Assembly (NCBI RefSeq): GCF_000337455.1
Contig: NZ_AOIU01000048.1
Coordinates: 28,469 to 92,468 of the forward strand
Length of the DNA stretch: 64,000 nucleotides
Reading direction: 5' to 3'
Source of the DNA: Halosimplex carlsbadense 2-9-1
GTDB lineage: Archaea > Halobacteriota > Halobacteria > Halobacteriales > Haloarculaceae
Part shown: in pieces, positions 1-8,014 of the stretch
How the letters are laid out: each line of letters begins with the position of its first letter
Numbering within the stretch: position 1 is the first letter of the stretch
Made by a program: the position numbers and the translations under genes
Notes under the pieces: generated by a model
The model's input: only the letters and a program-made list of their open reading frames with translations
Told to the model about the DNA's origin: nothing
The model's database searches: none

Positions 1-198
1 GAGGCCTAACAGCGTCGTCGCGGTCGTGGACTTGCCACAGCCGGACTCGCCGACGAGCCCGACCGTCTCCCCCTCGCGCACGTCGAAGGTCACCCCGTCG
101 ACGGCCTCGACGTGGCCGGTCACCCGCCGGAGCAGCCCCGACCGGACGGGGTAGTGCTTCTCGAGGACACGAACTTCGAGGAGCGGCGCGTCAGTCAT
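1..198 (-). CDS. ABC transporter ATP-binding protein, Opp/Dpp type (partial, N-terminus only)
   Basis: Only the first 66 codons are inside the window; the gene runs leftwards off the edge. The visible part begins [18 protein letters not shown] and reaches a Walker A motif, GESGCGKST, near residue 52-60. That placement and the [14 protein letters not shown] stretch before it are typical of the second (OppF/DppF) ATPase of peptide/nickel importers. The ATG overlaps the end of the upstream ATPase gene by 8 bases, so the two are translationally coupled and should form the nucleotide-binding heterodimer. The C-terminal half, signature motif and Walker B are not visible. Confidence 0.9.
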   Translation of the reverse strand, partial: MTDAPLLEVRVLEKHYPVRSGLLRRVTGHVEAVDGVTFDVREGETVGLVGESGCGKSTTATTLLGL

Positions 199-1201
199 CG
201 GCCACCTCCAGCTCCCGCGGGAGCGCGTGGTCGTCGTCGTAGAGCAGACAGGCGACCTCGTGGTCAGTTCCGGAAACCGAGCCGGCCGACCGGGGCATCG
301 GGTGGTCGCCGGTCTCGCAGTCCTCGACCGCGTGCGGACAGCGCGGGTGGAACCGGCAGCCCTCGGGCGGGTCCGTGGGGTCCGGGAGCGATCCGCCGAT
401 CGTCTCGAAGGGGTCGCCGCGACCGGGGAGACAGGCCAGTAACGCCCGGGTGTAGGGGTGTGCGGGGTCGTCGAACAGCGCGCGGACGCCGGCCGTCTCC
501 ATCACTTCGCCGGCGTACATGACGACGACGCGGTCGGCGATCTCGGCGACGACGCCCAGGTCGTGGGTGACGAACAGCAGCGCCATCCCGCGCTCGGCAC
601 CCAGGTCCGCGAGGAGATCCAGCACCTGGCGCTGGATGGTCACGTCCAGCGCGGTCGTCGGTTCGTCGGCGATCAGCAGGTCGGGATCGGGCGCCAGCGC
701 AATCGCGACGACGACCCGCTGTTTCATCCCACCGGAGAACTGGTGGGGATAGTCGTCGAAGCGCGCCTCGGCCTCCCCGATCCCGACGCGGTCGAGCAGG
801 GCGACGGCCTCCTCGCGAGCGGTCGCCTTCGACACGTCGCGGTGGATGCGGATCGCCTCGACGACCTGCTCGCCCACGGTGTACACCGGGTCGAGGGCGT
901 CCTGGGGGTTCTGGAAGACGTGGCCGATCCGCCCGCCGCGGTAGGATTCGAGGTCCGACGCGGAGCAGTCGGTGAGGTCGGTCCCGTCGAAGCGGATCTC
1001 GCCGTCGACCGCGGCGGAGTCGGGGAGCAGCCGCGTGATCGACTCGCAGGCGACGGTCTTGCCCGACCCCGACTCGCCGACGAGACAGACCGTCTCCCCT
1101 TCGGCCACGTCGAAGTCGACGCCGTCGACCGCGCGGACGACGCCGTCGTCGGTCTCGAAGCGGACGCGCAGGTCGCGGACCGACAGCAGCGGGTCGCTCA
1201 T
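191..1201 (-). CDS. ABC transporter ATP-binding protein, Opp/Dpp type
   Basis: This 336-residue protein is a complete nucleotide-binding subunit of a peptide/nickel-type importer. Walker A is GESGSGKT at residues 42-49. An ABC signature FSGGMKQR, a Walker B ending in [10 protein letters not shown] and a switch-histidine region FVTHD follow in the normal order. The C-terminus carries the oligopeptide-transporter extension with the cysteine cluster [12 protein letters not shown] that is usual in OppD/DppD-like subunits. It starts directly after the stop of the permease gene and overlaps the next ATPase, so the three form one leftward operon. The substrate cannot be read from the ATPase; peptides, nickel or oligosaccharides are all possible for this family. 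Confidence 0.93.
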   Translation of the reverse strand: MSDPLLSVRDLRVRFETDDGVVRAVDGVDFDVAEGETVCLVGESGSGKTVACESITRLLPDSAAVDGEIRFDGTDLTDCSASDLESYRGGRIGHVFQNPQDALDPVYTVGEQVVEAIRIHRDVSKATAREEAVALLDRVGIGEAEARFDDYPHQFSGGMKQRVVVAIALAPDPDLLIADEPTTALDVTIQRQVLDLLADLGAERGMALLFVTHDLGVVAEIADRVVVMYAGEVMETAGVRALFDDPAHPYTRALLACLPGRGDPFETIGGSLPDPTDPPEGCRFHPRCPHAVEDCETGDHPMPRSAGSVSGTDHEVACLLYDDDHALPRELEVADD

Positions 1202-2413
1202 CTACCGCACCTCCTCCCGCGGGTCGAGCACGTCGCGGACCGTGTCGCCGAAGACGTTGCACGCGACGACGAGTCCCACGAGCAGGGCGACCGCGGGCAG
1301 CGAGGTCCACCACTGGGCGTACCACGGCATGTGTCGACCCGCCAGGCTGACCCCGAGGAGTTCGCCGAACGAGGCCGGCCGCGTCGAGTTGAGGGCGAGA
1401 TACGCGAGGCCGACCTGCGCGAGCACCAGCAGCGGGACCCGGCGCGTGAGCGCGGTGACGATCGTGGCCGTCGAGTTCGGGACGACGTGGCGACGGATCA
1501 CGCGCAGGTCGCTCGCGCCGGCGGCCTTCGCGGCGCGGACGTAGCCCGCGCTGCGCCGCTGGATCGCCTCGCCGCGAACCAGTCGCGCGATCCCGCCCCA
1601 GTCGAGCAGGCCGAACACGAGGACGAACGCCAGCGTCCCGCCGTCGGAGACGCCCTCGACGTCGCCGAGAAACAGCGTCGCGATGACGATGTAGACGACG
1701 ATCGCTGGGATCGTCTGCTGGACGTCGACGTAGCGCATCAGCAGATCGTCGACCCGGCCGCCGTAGTAGCCGGCGACCGTCCCGACCGTCGTCGCGACGG
1801 CCGCCATCACGACCGCCGTCGCGACGCCGACCTTGACCGCGACGTGCATCCCGCCGATCAGCCCCTCGACGACGTTCTCGCCGATGTAGTTGGTCCCGAG
1901 CGGGTACTGCCAGGTCCCCCGGCAGACGCCGTCGACGACCGGGCCGACACAGGAGTAGCCGTCGCTGGCGCTCGCGTCCACACCTGCGAACACCGGGGGC
2001 TGGAGACGGGCGTCGAGCTTCGCGTACGTGAACTCGAACAGTTCCGGCCCGAACACGCCGAGCAGGCCGAACAGGACGAGATAGCCGAGCGCGAGGACGC
2101 CCGCGGGACGGTCGAGGAACGCCTCGACGTGGCGGGCGGTCCGGTCGCGGTCGGCGGCCAGCGGCACGATGACGTACCGCGCGAGGACGACCAGCGCGAC
2201 GATCACCAGCCAGCCCGACCGGTTCACGTCCCAGTCGAGGACGGGGATCGTCTCCTCGGGCGCAACCACCAGATCGTACGCGAACAGGCCTGCAACCGCG
2301 AGCAACGCGACTGCGAACCCGGGCGTCCGCGCGGACGGCCGACGCCGACCGGACGACGCCTCGTCCCAGTCGACCCGTGCGAACTCGGGCGGATCGGAAT
2401 CGCTGGAGGGCAT
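1202..2413 (-). CDS. ABC transporter permease, OppC/DppC type
   Basis: This is a multi-pass inner subunit of the importer. The first hydrophobic segments lie around residues 37-55 and 75-95. A long external loop follows, and then the permease core with the conserved DWGGIARLVRGEAIQRR / YVRAAKAAGASD coupling region, which contacts the ATPase. The ATG at 2413 (MPSSDSDPPEF) is preferred over a TTG ten codons upstream, because a TATA box lies at 2444-2453 and would put the transcript start close to 2420. At about 403 residues it is longer than many OppC proteins, because of the N-terminal extension and loop. It abuts the downstream ATPase gene with no spacer. The partner permease is divergent on the other strand. 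Confidence 0.9.
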   Translation of the reverse strand: MPSSDSDPPEFARVDWDEASSGRRRPSARTPGFAVALLAVAGLFAYDLVVAPEETIPVLDWDVNRSGWLVIVALVVLARYVIVPLAADRDRTARHVEAFLDRPAGVLALGYLVLFGLLGVFGPELFEFTYAKLDARLQPPVFAGVDASASDGYSCVGPVVDGVCRGTWQYPLGTNYIGENVVEGLIGGMHVAVKVGVATAVVMAAVATTVGTVAGYYGGRVDDLLMRYVDVQQTIPAIVVYIVIATLFLGDVEGVSDGGTLAFVLVFGLLDWGGIARLVRGEAIQRRSAGYVRAAKAAGASDLRVIRRHVVPNSTATIVTALTRRVPLLVLAQVGLAYLALNSTRPASFGELLGVSLAGRHMPWYAQWWTSLPAVALLVGLVVACNVFGDTVRDVLDPREEVR

Positions 2414-2443
2414 GCCCACCCATGGTACAGCCGTCCAAATCAA

Positions 2444-2453
2444 ATTTTATACC
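2444..2453 (-). promoter_or_regulatory. TATA box for the leftward permease-ATPase operon
   Basis: On the minus strand the sequence reads GGTATAAAAT, in an otherwise very GC-rich region. It lies about 35 bases upstream of the ATG at 2413, the usual spacing for a haloarchaeal promoter with a very short leader. Confidence 0.65.
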
Positions 2454-2500
2454 GTGCGATGACAAAACACGGCACGATCGATGGTCACGCCGACGCCCAC

Positions 2501-2600
2501 CCGCGACGGTTCGCCCCCGTCAGCCCGCTCCACCGACCGCGACGGTTCGCCCCCGTTAACCCGCTCCACCGGCCGTGACGGTCCGTTCCCGTCTTCCCGT
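2501..2600. repeat. 36-bp tandem repeat between divergent transporter promoters
   Basis: Units at 2501-2536 and 2537-2572 are nearly identical (differences at about four positions), and a third degenerate partial unit continues from 2573 to about 2600. The core is GACGGTTCGCCCCCGT followed by CCCGCTCCACC. It fills most of the 240-base spacer between the leftward permease operon and the rightward permease gene, so it may be a regulatory array or simply a slipped repeat. Confidence 0.75.
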
Positions 2601-2653
2601 AGTACCGACTGCATCGCCCCTGCCGGGGCTCGCACGACGGAGATGCGGTCGCG

Positions 2654-3598
2654 ATGAGCTACGTCCGATATCTCCTTCGGCGGGCCGCTTTCGCCGTGCT
2701 ATCGGCGTATCTCGTGGTGACGCTCACGTTCTTCGTCATCGCGAGCACGGTCAGGCTACGGCTGCAACAGCGGCTCGCGCTCGCGTCGTGGGGCGGCGCG
2801 AGCGAGGAGCAACTCGAATCGATCCGGGAGGGGTTCGTCGCCGCGCGAAACCTCGACACGCCGATCCACGAGCGCTACGTCGGCTGGCTGGTCGACGTGA
2901 CGACGCTCGACTGGGGCTACTCCTTCGCCTACCGCCGGCCGGTGATCGCCGTCCTCGACGGCCGCGTCCAGGCGACGCTCGGGTACGTCGTCCCGGGTGT
3001 CGTCGTGGCCGTGCTGGCGGGCGTGCTCCTGGGGCTGTTCGCCGCGCTCGCGAAGGACGGCGCCTTCGACTGGTCGGTCCGCCTGACCGCCTACGCGCTG
3101 TTCGGCGTCCCGGTGTTCGTGTTCGTGGTCTACCTCCGGTATCTCTCCGCGGAGGGCGTCGTGCCCCTCTCGTTGGGCCGCTGGGCACTCGCGACGACCG
3201 CCGTCGCCGCGAGTCTCCTGGCCGGCCAGGTCAGGTTCGCCCGCGCCTCGGCGCTCGAACAGACCGGCCGGTCGTTCGTCAAGATGCTCCGGGCGAAAGG
3301 CGCCGACCGCCTCCGGCTCGCGCGACACGTCCTCCGGAACGCCGCTATCCCGATCGTCTCGCTGTCGGTGACCGAGCTGCTGGCCGTCCTCGTGTTGAAC
3401 ATCTATATCGTCGAAGAAGTGGTCGGGATCCCCGGCTTAGCTGGCGCGAGCCTTCGGGCCATCCGCGAGAGCGACACCGCCCTGGTCATCTGGACGACGC
3501 TGGTCGTCGTCTTCATCGGGATCACCGGCAACTTCCTCCAGGACGTGCTCTACGGCTCGCTCGACCCGCGAGTCCGCTCTGAGAACGAACGTCGGTGA
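2654..3598 (+). CDS. ABC transporter permease, OppB/DppB type
   Basis: This 314-residue integral membrane protein begins MSYVRYLLRRAAFAVLSAYLVVTLTF in part, the classic N-terminal helix of OppB/DppB permeases. A periplasmic-side domain (about residues 35-105) precedes five further membrane spans. The coupling helix reads FVKMLRAKGADRLRLARHVLRNAAIP (shown here as the family EAA-like loop). It should pair with the permease encoded on the opposite strand from 2413. Having the two permeases divergent instead of in one operon is unusual for this family. No substrate-binding protein gene is visible, and it may lie left of the window. The ATG at 2654 fits the hydrophobic start. Confidence 0.9.
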   Translation: MSYVRYLLRRAAFAVLSAYLVVTLTFFVIASTVRLRLQQRLALASWGGASEEQLESIREGFVAARNLDTPIHERYVGWLVDVTTLDWGYSFAYRRPVIAVLDGRVQATLGYVVPGVVVAVLAGVLLGLFAALAKDGAFDWSVRLTAYALFGVPVFVFVVYLRYLSAEGVVPLSLGRWALATTAVAASLLAGQVRFARASALEQTGRSFVKMLRAKGADRLRLARHVLRNAAIPIVSLSVTELLAVLVLNIYIVEEVVGIPGLAGASLRAIRESDTALVIWTTLVVVFIGITGNFLQDVLYGSLDPRVRSENERR

Positions 3599-3655
3599 GG
3601 CGATAGCGCCCCGAGTTCCCCGGCCGGATCGACCGGTCGCGGCTCGGGCGGGTCT

Positions 3656-4006
3656 TCAGGCGCGCTCGGCGAAGACGGCGTCGGCCGAGGTGTGCTCTCG
3701 ATTGAACGACACCACCTTGGCGCGGACGGCGTCGCCGACCGAGACCGACCCGGGGACGTCGTCGACGAACAGGACGAACCCCTCCACCTTGCCGACCGCG
3801 ATCCGGTCGCCCGAGTGGTGGTCCGTGAACTCCGTTACGCCGACGGTGTACGACTCCCCGATCTCGACGGGCGGTTCACGCTCCTGTGCCGCCTCGTGGG
3901 CTCGCTCGGACGCTCGACGCTCCGAGGACCCGCGACGGCGAACCGCGACGGCCGCCAGCGTCAGCGCCACGACGGCGGCCCCGGCGGCGATCCAGACGTA
4001 TTCCAT
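3656..4006 (-). CDS. Membrane-anchored TRAM-domain protein
   Basis: This 116-residue protein has one N-terminal transmembrane helix (about residues 4-22), a short basic linker with charged residues, and a C-terminal TRAM-like OB-fold domain (about 45-113). The domain pattern GESYTVGVTEF ... GDRIAVGKVEGFVLFVDD ... GDAVRAKV matches small haloarchaeal TRAM proteins. TRAM domains bind RNA, and free-standing ones are thought to act as RNA chaperones in archaea. The membrane anchor is the odd point here, because most archaeal TRAM proteins are soluble. It is a single gene with its own promoter region to the right. Confidence 0.78.
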   Translation of the reverse strand: MEYVWIAAGAAVVALTLAAVAVRRRGSSERRASERAHEAAQEREPPVEIGESYTVGVTEFTDHHSGDRIAVGKVEGFVLFVDDVPGSVSVGDAVRAKVVSFNREHTSADAVFAERA

Positions 4007-4462
4007 GTCCGCCAGTGTTTGCGGACCGTCATGAACGCTGTGAAGTCGGGACCGACTCGGGAACCGAACCGTCGACCGCGCGACCCGGTCCCGGCTCCCG
4101 TCCCCAGTGCCGCACGGCTCGCCGTGCCGAGGGTCGAAATCCGCTTACACTCATATTGGTGTAATCCGGACATATCGGCCGAACGGGTGGAGAGGCGAGC
4201 CCGCGACTGGAAGTGGGTCGCGGTTACTGTGGAGTCGCGCCGGTCGGTCGTCGGCGTTCGTGGCCTCGCTTTGGCGTGTCGGAGGGCCTCCGAACGAGGG
4301 GACTCGCGGTTCGGTGGCGTCGAGTAACCGGAGCGTGTGTCTCGCTATGGCGAGTAACGGCGACTTTCCCGGGTGGGAGCGAGCGAACGGTATCACCGGT
4401 TTATCATGGACGACCTCGTATCGTGGATCGCGATTCCGGCGACGCACCTCAGCGAACCCACT
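4007..4462. other. Intergenic region with a TTACAC-N8-GTGTAA palindrome
   Basis: No convincing gene is visible in these 456 bases; open frames on both strands lack haloarchaeal codon bias. The clear structure is a perfect inverted repeat at 4145-4164, TTACAC-N8-GTGTAA, in a locally AT-richer patch. It lies about 140 bases upstream of the TRAM gene. A weak TATA-like TTTATCA is at 4398-4404. Confidence 0.5.
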
Positions 4463-4981
4463 ATGAGTTTACACGAAACCACGGGCGGACGGAACCCGAA
4501 CCGCGAATCTAACGATTCGCGCCGCGACGCGAACAGGAACAGCGGGAGCGACCGCGACGGCGGGTCGGAAGCGGACGGTCACCGCTCCCCGTCGAACGGC
4601 GGGCCGAACCGGGCGATCCCGGCCGACGCCGCGCCAGCGGACAGTGACACCGGGGAACAGGTGACTGCGATCGCGGTCGACGGCCGAAAGTCCGAACGAG
4701 CGGACACGGAACACCGCTCGGCGGGTGCGGTACTGACCGAAACCATCGTCTCCGCTTACACGCCCGCCACCGGGCAGTCGAGTCCGGAACCCGACCGTGC
4801 GGTCATCGGAATGCAGTCCCAGATGGGCCGCCAGTCCGCCGAGCGGCCGTCGTCCGGTTTTTGCGGCGCCGCCTCCGATCTCTTCCGTTTGCGGTCGTCG
4901 AGCGGCGACGGAACCCGGGACTCGGCAGGCCGCGATCCGGCGTGCGCCCAGCCGTCCGGATACCTGGCGCCTCGTCGGTGA
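4463..4981 (+). CDS. Hypothetical hydrophilic, probably disordered protein
   Basis: This 172-codon frame starts MSLHETTGG and is rich in Asp, Arg, Ser, Asn and Gly, with no recognisable domain, membrane segment or motif. Third codon positions are mostly G or C through the first two thirds, which favours a real gene, but the last 50 codons look less coding. An in-frame ATG at 4406 would add 19 residues. A competing frame exists on the other strand (about 4469-5002). It sits just left of the origin-like repeats. I do not recognise a family, and the call is tentative. Confidence 0.35.
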   Translation: MSLHETTGGRNPNRESNDSRRDANRNSGSDRDGGSEADGHRSPSNGGPNRAIPADAAPADSDTGEQVTAIAVDGRKSERADTEHRSAGAVLTETIVSAYTPATGQSSPEPDRAVIGMQSQMGRQSAERPSSGFCGAASDLFRLRSSSGDGTRDSAGRDPACAQPSGYLAPRR

Positions 4982-5067
4982 GCGGTTCGTTGCGACCGGC
5001 ACCCGCTGTCTCGGTCGAGCAAGCGTGAGTCGACAGCCCGCGCTTGCCGAGATATCGAGCCGTCTAC

Positions 5068-5109
5068 CTTATGTAATAGATGGCGGGTCGAGAGGAATTG
5101 TTACATAAG
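5068..5109. repeat. CTTATGTAA inverted repeat, left copy
   Basis: CTTATGTAA at 5068-5076 and TTACATAAG at 5101-5109 form a perfect 9-bp inverted repeat around 24 bases. A longer version of the same repeat occurs at 7967-8014, on the other side of the putative origin. It is probably a protein-binding site or promoter element. Confidence 0.65.
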
Positions 5110-5147
5110 AACCACCGGAGCGGAGACGATCGAGTTCGACCTGACGG

Positions 5148-5275
5148 ACACACCGGGTTTCCGGTGAATCCGAGGCGACAGGGGTCGGACGAGCGCCGAA
5201 ACACACCGGATTTCCGCTGAAATCAGAGTAACGGGTCGTTACTCGACCGATCCGACACACCGAGTTTCCGGTGAA
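5148..5275 (+). repeat. Three origin-recognition-box-like repeats beyond the 3' end of orc1
   Basis: Three direct copies of the element CACCGG-N4-CCGGTG lie at 5151-5166 (perfect), 5204-5219 (one arm mismatch) and 5258-5273 (one mismatch). Each is preceded by ACA and followed by AA. They match the copies at the 5' side of orc1. Clusters of ORBs on both sides of an initiator gene are known in haloarchaea, so these may bind the Orc1 encoded next to them. No other gene is evident in 4982-5383. Confidence 0.7.
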
Positions 5276-5383
5276 GAGATCAGTAGTATGAGATTATCGA
5301 ACGGTCGTTCGGGTGTGGGCGGTCGGGTATGGGTTGTGTCGGGACAGTCGTCGGACGTACCCGGCAGAGGGAGTGAGTGGCGG

Positions 5384-6586
5384 TCACTCGATCGTGTCGG
5401 CGAGAACGTCCCGAACGACCTCGGGGTCTTCGAGCAGTTTGTGGTTCGTGTAACTCCCTTCGGCGCTCCCGCCGCTGTGGCGGGACTGCTCGATGATGTC
5501 GAGGAACGCGTGTTCTTTGAGGAGGTCGCGGACCCGCCGTAACGAGAGCGTGTCCGAACTCTCCTGGCGGCAGATCTCCTCGTACACGTCGTACAGTTCG
5601 GTGGTTCGGAACCCGTCCTGATTGTCCTCGTTGAGCGAGCGGACGGTGAGCGCCTGGAGGACGTACCGGGAGTGGGGCGTCGAACCGCGGATGAGTTCCC
5701 GGAAGCGGTCGGTCTCGGCCCGTTCACGGGCGTCGACGACGAAATCCTCGGTGACGCGGTCGGCGCCGCGCGACTGGGCGATCTCGCCGGCGTAGCGGAG
5801 GATGTCGATGGCCTGGCGGGCGTCGCCGTGTTCGCGGGCGGCGAGGGCGGACGCCTTCGGGATGACGCCGTCTTCGAGGACGCCGTCGCGGAAGGCGTCC
5901 CGGCGCGCCTCCATGATGTGGTTGAGTTGCGTGCCGTCGTACGGCGGGAAGACGAACTCGCGCTCGCAGAGACTCGACTTGACGCGCTCGTTGAGCTGTT
6001 CCTCCTTGTACTTGATCTTGTTGCTGATGCCGATGACGCCGATCTTGCAGCCCTCGATCTTGCCGGCCTCGCCGGCGCGGGAGAGCTGCATCAGGATGTC
6101 GTCGTCTTCGAGCTTGTCGATCTCGTCGAGGATGACGAGAACCACGTCGTAGCACTCGTCGAGGATACGCCAGAGGCGCTTGTAGTACGTCGAGGTGGCG
6201 ATGCCCTTGTCGGGGATCTTGATGTCGGTTTGTGACCGGTCGTTGAGCGTCGCTGCGATGGTCTGGACGGCCTGCGTCTCCGTGGAGTCCTGGGCGCAGT
6301 CGACGTAGGCGAACGTCGCGGCCACTCCCTCGTCGTTCGCCGTCGACGTGAGCCGCCGCGAGACGTGTTTGGCGCAGAGGGACTTCCCGGTCCCCGTCTT
6401 CCCGTAGATGAGGACGTTACTCGGGCTCTGCCCGAAGATCGCGGGGTTGACGGCGTTCGCGAGGTTCTGGATCTCCTCGTCGCGGCCGACGATCCGGCCC
6501 TCGTCCGGAAGGTGATTGATCTCGAGCAACTCCTTCTGGACGAATATCGGGTCTTCGCGAATGAACAGATCGTCGGAACCTGACAT
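5384..6586 (-). CDS. cdc6: Orc1/Cdc6 replication initiator
   Basis: This 400-residue AAA+ protein is of normal length for archaeal Orc1/Cdc6. Walker A is GKTGTGKS at residues 62-69 and Walker B is LDEID at about 153-157. A sensor-type GVIGISNKI follows, then the arginine-rich AAA+ lid, and the C-terminal winged helix (about 300-395) ends the protein. It binds origin recognition boxes and recruits the MCM helicase. The ATG at 6586 (MSGSDDLFIRED) is chosen because it begins the family N-terminus and has a TATA box at 6618-6627. One ORB-like repeat (6597-6612) falls between that TATA box and the start codon, which suggests autoregulation. Five further copies lie nearby. Confidence 0.95.
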   Translation of the reverse strand: MSGSDDLFIREDPIFVQKELLEINHLPDEGRIVGRDEEIQNLANAVNPAIFGQSPSNVLIYGKTGTGKSLCAKHVSRRLTSTANDEGVAATFAYVDCAQDSTETQAVQTIAATLNDRSQTDIKIPDKGIATSTYYKRLWRILDECYDVVLVILDEIDKLEDDDILMQLSRAGEAGKIEGCKIGVIGISNKIKYKEEQLNERVKSSLCEREFVFPPYDGTQLNHIMEARRDAFRDGVLEDGVIPKASALAAREHGDARQAIDILRYAGEIAQSRGADRVTEDFVVDARERAETDRFRELIRGSTPHSRYVLQALTVRSLNEDNQDGFRTTELYDVYEEICRQESSDTLSLRRVRDLLKEHAFLDIIEQSRHSGGSAEGSYTNHKLLEDPEVVRDVLADTIE

Positions 6587-6596
6587 GTGATCGTGA

Positions 6597-6612
6597 CACC
6601 GTGTTTCCGGTG
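6597..6612 (+). promoter_or_regulatory. ORB-like repeat inside the orc1 promoter
   Basis: CACCGT-GTTT-CCGGTG differs from the perfect element at one position. It lies between the putative orc1 TATA box (TTTATTCT at 6619-6626, read on the minus strand) and the ATG at 6586, that is, at the expected transcription start. Binding of Orc1 here would block or modulate its own promoter. Confidence 0.65.
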
Positions 6613-6683
6613 AAATCACTTTATTCTTTCCTAGCGCGGCGAAATCCGGTGGGGGTGGGGGTGAGAAAGGGGTGAGACACACA

Positions 6684-7549
6684 CACCGGGTTTCCGGTGA
6701 AACGGGGGATCGGGTGGGGAGGGGGTGCAGATGAAACGGGGGTTGTGGCTGGAACGCCTGAACGGATCAGGAACGCCCGAGGATGGGGAACGCTCGGACG
6801 GATCGAAATCGTCCGAGCGGATCGGGACCGTCCGAACGGGTCGGAGCCGCCCGAAGAGGGATACACTGCCCTCGAGTACGTCACGAGACCAGTGAAATCC
6901 CGTCAGACCGATAGTAGTCCGCCGGAAACGTAGTGTGCCAGGGTTGCCGGCGAAAGGAAGCGATCACGGGATGGTGAGTAGTACACGATGGACAGAAGAA
7001 CCACGAAAATGGAACGGAGTTCAAGAGGGAGGAAGAGGTAACAACCGGAAACGGGAGTCTCTGGAGGGGAAGGTCACCGCAGACGAGAGTTACCGGAAAC
7101 GAGAGCCGTGAGTGCCACGAGTCCACGAGGGATACGAGAGACCCGACGACCAGACGGGACTGGAGCGTCGAGAGCTGCTCGTGCCGCTGGATCTCGAGGC
7201 GTTTCCGTTGGAACGATATCTCGATCGGGTCCATTATTATATTATTATAAACGTTTCTATAGTAGTAGTTAGTGTAGTGTTTTAGAACTTCTAGATGCAT
7301 TTTATAGGCGGCAAAATTGTGTCTTGCTCTTATTTATAAGAATGGTTCCCGGGCTGAGGCTAGCAGCCCTTCCTCAGTGCGGCTACGTGACCACACGTCA
7401 CGTGGGGCGAACTCGACCACAGAGATCAGCCATTATAGCATCTCTATCGGTGATTATCTCGCTTCACGTTCTCGTTTCACCGCTTCGACCACCGCGATCC
7501 GTCCGAACCGCCCCCCACCACTTCCCCCCGTTTCACCGGAAACCCGGTG
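6684..7549. other. Putative replication origin: inverted ORBs with G-rich tails around an AT-rich element
   Basis: A perfect CACCGGGTTTCCGGTG at 6684-6699 points right and is followed by a G-rich run. A second perfect copy at 7534-7549 is in the opposite orientation, with the matching G-rich run on its strand (a C-rich stretch at 7509-7530). Between them lies gene-free DNA holding an AT-rich block at about 7231-7340 with repeated TTA/ATTAT steps, the strongest AT tract in the window. Inverted ORBs with G-strings flanking an AT-rich unwinding element, next to orc1/cdc6, is the known haloarchaeal origin layout. No supported gene lies between 6587 and 7629. Confidence 0.75.
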
Positions 7550-7629
7550 TGTGTGTGTCTCGACTCGCGTTCACTGTTCCCGATGTTCGTTCACCGACCT
7601 CACCTCTAATCCACCGTTTGCGCTCTCGC

Positions 7630-7965
7630 TTACCGATTGTCGACGTACTCCTTCCGGAGCGTCCCGTCGTCGTCGCGGTAGTATCTGTACTCGTAGGGGC
7701 CGTGCATGTCGCTCTCCGCCCCGGACGCACACCTGCAGCCGTCTTTCCCACACCTCACGAGTTCCTCGACGACGTATCCGTCCGCCTCGTCGTCTATCAC
7801 CTCCGCGTCGTCGGGTATGTCTTCCGTCTCGACCGGTCGCTCCTTCTCCGCGATCAACGCGTCGACGAACTCGCTGGTGGCCTCCAGCGTCGATACGTCC
7901 TGCTTCGGGAGCCCCTCCGCGAGATACTTCGGCAACGCCGCAGGGGCCGAGACGTCGTCGGGCAT
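7630..7965 (-). CDS. DUF6788-like small protein with Cys cluster
   Basis: This is a 111-residue protein with an acidic N-terminal two thirds. Its C-terminal motif, CGKDGCRCASG followed by HGPYEYRYYRDDDG, resembles the DUF6788-type pattern, in which a Cys-rich knuckle precedes an aromatic His-Gly-Pro-Tyr stretch. Such proteins are often found beside replication or mobile-element genes, but their function is unknown to me. The ATG at 7965 lies two bases from a 13-bp inverted repeat (7967-8014) that must sit over the promoter or transcription start. It is the first gene to the right of the putative origin. Confidence 0.7.
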   Translation of the reverse strand: MPDDVSAPAALPKYLAEGLPKQDVSTLEATSEFVDALIAEKERPVETEDIPDDAEVIDDEADGYVVEELVRCGKDGCRCASGAESDMHGPYEYRYYRDDDGTLRKEYVDNR

Positions 7966-7966
7966 G

Positions 7967-8014
7967 TCTTATGTAACAACTGTTCCGGGAGTACAAGAGT
8001 TTTGTTACATAAGA
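7967..8014. promoter_or_regulatory. TCTTATGTAACAA inverted repeat upstream of the DUF6788-like gene
   Basis: Perfect 13-bp arms, TCTTATGTAACAA (7967-7979) and its complement (8002-8014), enclose 22 bases directly in front of the start codon at 7965. The same core is present at 5068-5109. The position suggests an operator. The rest of 8015-8314 shows no gene, only a weak TATA-like element near 8260. Confidence 0.7.

Noticed and set aside
264-2465. Very long minus-strand frame of 733 codons across the transporter genes
   Set aside because: Arg/Pro/Gly-rich shadow produced by the high GC content; the real ATPase and permease frames in this segment contain all family motifs.
2501-2600. 36-bp repeats as an origin iteron set
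   Set aside because: Only 2.7 copies, lying between two divergent transporter promoters, with no similarity to the ORB-like elements near orc1. A regulatory or slippage repeat is simpler.
4469-5002. Minus-strand frame of 177 codons opposite the hypothetical gene at 4463
   Set aside because: Val/Arg-rich with no domain, and third-position bias is weaker than on the plus strand. Neither strand is certain, but only the plus frame was kept.
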